Assembly (NCBI GenBank): GCA_948684385.1 | Contig: CAPQCU010000019.1 | Span: 1-31,049 of the forward strand | Origin: an uncultured bacterium | Lineage (GTDB): Bacteria; Cyanobacteriota; Vampirovibrionia; Gastranaerophilales; Gastranaerophilaceae | Direction of reading: 5' to 3' | DNA: 31,049 bases | Shown: piece by piece, positions 30,019 through 31,049 of the stretch | Numbering within the stretch: the stretch's first letter is position 1 | Layout of the letters: every line of letters starts with the position of its first letter | Position numbers and translations under genes: made by a program | Notes under the pieces: model-generated | Database searches by the model: none | The model's input: the letters and a program-made list of their open reading frames with translations, nothing else | What the model was told of the DNA's origin: nothing

Positions 30019-30902
30019 TAGCCGATGGCAAACATATAATTATTATTTTTTGAACATGTTGCACAAAAATCTGTTTCTGCCATTACATTTTTTGAATAGT
30101 CTTTAAATGAGCTGCCTGCTCTTCCTCTATAGTCATCTGCCAAAAACGGACAGGTGTAAATTCCGTTCTGACAAAGTGTACGCCCGAACATACAGTCTGT
30201 TTTTTGCGATGGCTTTGCAAAATTTTCGTCTTCAAAATCCGGATGAGAAACTGTTATCTGTAAATCTGTATTTGTGATTTCCTGCGTTTTGAAGATTTCG
30301 TTGAAAGCTTCTTTGATTTCGTTTTCGTTTAGCTTGTAAAAATTTTGTATAGAGAGAACTGAGTTAAAATTATATCTGCTCAAAGTTTTCAGCGCATAAA
30401 TCGTTTGCCTGTAATTACCTCTGTATTTAACTTTGTCGCTTTCGAGTTCATTGTAATGTGCAAGAGAAAGCTTAAAGAATATTTGATTTCCCCCGCATTT
30501 ATCTTGTAGCTTCAAATTCGGAGAAGTTCCTATATTTACCCCTATTCCTTCTTCTTCGACTTTTTTTAGGAAACGGATTTTCTTTTCGTTTAAGAAACTT
30601 GCATTTGTGCAAATGCAAACATTGCATCTTTTTAAACATAGCCTGAGTATTGTATTAAAATCAGGGTGAGTCATCGGCTCAGCTCCGGTCAAATAAATGC
30701 AGTAAAGGTTTTCAAATTTTGTATCTTCTAAAGCTTCTTTTATCTTATCAATATGGATAAAATCTTTTACATTTTTACTCATGGGAAAATCTATGTAGCA
30801 GTTAGTACACCTCTGGTTACAATTTTTAGCGGTAAGTTCGATAAATATATTATTAAGTTCTTCTAATTTGTATGCGGGTGCAGTGTAAATGTTATAGCTC
30901 AT
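30018..30902 (-). CDS. Radical SAM protein with C-terminal Cys cluster
   Basis: The protein carries the radical SAM CX3CX2C motif (Cys28, Cys32, Cys35 in CNQRCTNC), which binds the 4Fe-4S cluster that cleaves S-adenosylmethionine. A GAEPMTHPD segment corresponds to the GGE motif. Late cysteines (CMFGRTLC, YTC and CATC near the C-terminus) suggest a SPASM/twitch-type auxiliary cluster. At 294 aa it is short for a SPASM enzyme. Such proteins mature peptides or enzymes, but no precursor peptide or partner is evident in the window, so the substrate is unknown. AGGAGG precedes the ATG. The stop codon abuts repeat D. Confidence 0.82.
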   Translation of the reverse strand: MSYNIYTAPAYKLEELNNIFIELTAKNCNQRCTNCYIDFPMSKNVKDFIHIDKIKEALEDTKFENLYCIYLTGAEPMTHPDFNTILRLCLKRCNVCICTNASFLNEKKIRFLKKVEEEGIGVNIGTSPNLKLQDKCGGNQIFFKLSLAHYNELESDKVKYRGNYRQTIYALKTLSRYNFNSVLSIQNFYKLNENEIKEAFNEIFKTQEITNTDLQITVSHPDFEDENFAKPSQKTDCMFGRTLCQNGIYTCPFLADDYRGRAGSSFKDYSKNVMAETDFCATCSKNNNYMFAIG

Positions 30903-31018
30903 AAATCCTCCTCTAAATTACGTCTAAATCATGTTATTTCAGACAAATTTAAAAAAGAATTATCAGGGTGGGGTATTTTCATTGCATAATTTAATTGTAA
31001 CAATATTTTAACAAAGTG

Positions 31019-31049
31019 TTACTAAAATATGTACATGTGGAATATAATA
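31019..31049 (+). promoter_or_regulatory. Promoter-like repeat (copy 2) at window end
   Basis: Bases 31023-31049 repeat 1-27 at 25 of 27 positions, with the ATGTACAT palindrome (31029-31036) and a perfect -10 TATAAT (31043-31048). TTACTA (31019-31024) is a possible -35 with an 18-nt spacer. It points rightward out of the window, so an unseen gene there may be controlled like the flagellin. Confidence 0.5.

Noticed and set aside
1..31049. CRISPR array, IS element, reverse transcriptase or integrase
   Set aside because: I found no regularly spaced repeats and no transposase, integrase or RT motifs in any plausible frame.

Overview
The window looks like a chromosomal segment of an AT-rich, Gram-negative, flagellin-bearing bacterium of the non-photosynthetic cyanobacterial sister class (Vampirovibrionia/Melainabacteria, most likely Gastranaerophilales from an animal gut). 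This is an inference. It rests on an outer membrane BamA with three POTRA domains plus OmpH, a GH57 (DUF1957) glucan branching enzyme and pyruvate phosphate dikinase in an AT-rich genome, and several small proteins of a style I associate with that order (for example N-termini with a TFKG or SFKG motif). No 16S rRNA or ribosomal protein gene is present to settle it.

Layout. 1-2225: a promoter-like repeat, a possible upstream ORF crossing a 10-G tract, and a flagellin whose variable domain is replaced by a Pro-Asp linker and an adhesin-like GLUG repeat domain. Two copies (A, B) of a dispersed repeat flank it. 2226-4815: a polyprenyl sugar-phosphate transferase, then a very AT-rich pair (lysozyme-like protein and five-helix membrane protein) directly downstream of tRNA-Glu. 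4925-8668: methionine aminopeptidase, an omega-like RNA polymerase subunit and three lineage-specific proteins. 8841-10737: processive glycosyltransferase and adenine phosphoribosyltransferase. 10765-15191, minus strand: Na+/anion-type permease, then udp-nadD-yqeK and an exported protein with its own promoter. 15311-20507: an operon bamA-ompH-pdp plus a soluble protein resembling the FlhA cytoplasmic domain. 20504-22338: four small lineage-specific proteins. 22418-26437: ppdK, then a hypothetical gene with an ABC ATPase. 26472-27669: a short Gly/Pro-rich protein and an LD-carboxypeptidase. 27702-27965: a long-form SRP RNA. 28040-30902: GH57 branching enzyme and a radical SAM protein. The last 27 bases repeat the first 27 (25 of 27 identical).

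Themes. Most recognisable genes are housekeeping: envelope assembly (bamA, ompH, ldcA, sugar transferases), nucleotide and NAD salvage (apt, udp, pdp, nadD, yqeK), and glycogen and pyruvate metabolism. Signals the genes do not explain are: (i) a four-copy, same-orientation repeat whose core is CTTGTAGT, about 20 nt, then ATTTACCCC; two copies bracket the flagellin and three end at, or overlap, stop codons of minus-strand genes; (ii) a poly-G tract whose loss of one base would extend an upstream ORF into the flagellin start; (iii) a shared promoter-like bipartite motif (GCAATTTTTT, 12 nt, CTTTATATATACA) before several lineage-specific genes; (iv) the FlhA-C-like soluble protein; and (v) three genes whose start codon sits 6-9 nt after a good -10 box, suggesting leaderless mRNAs.
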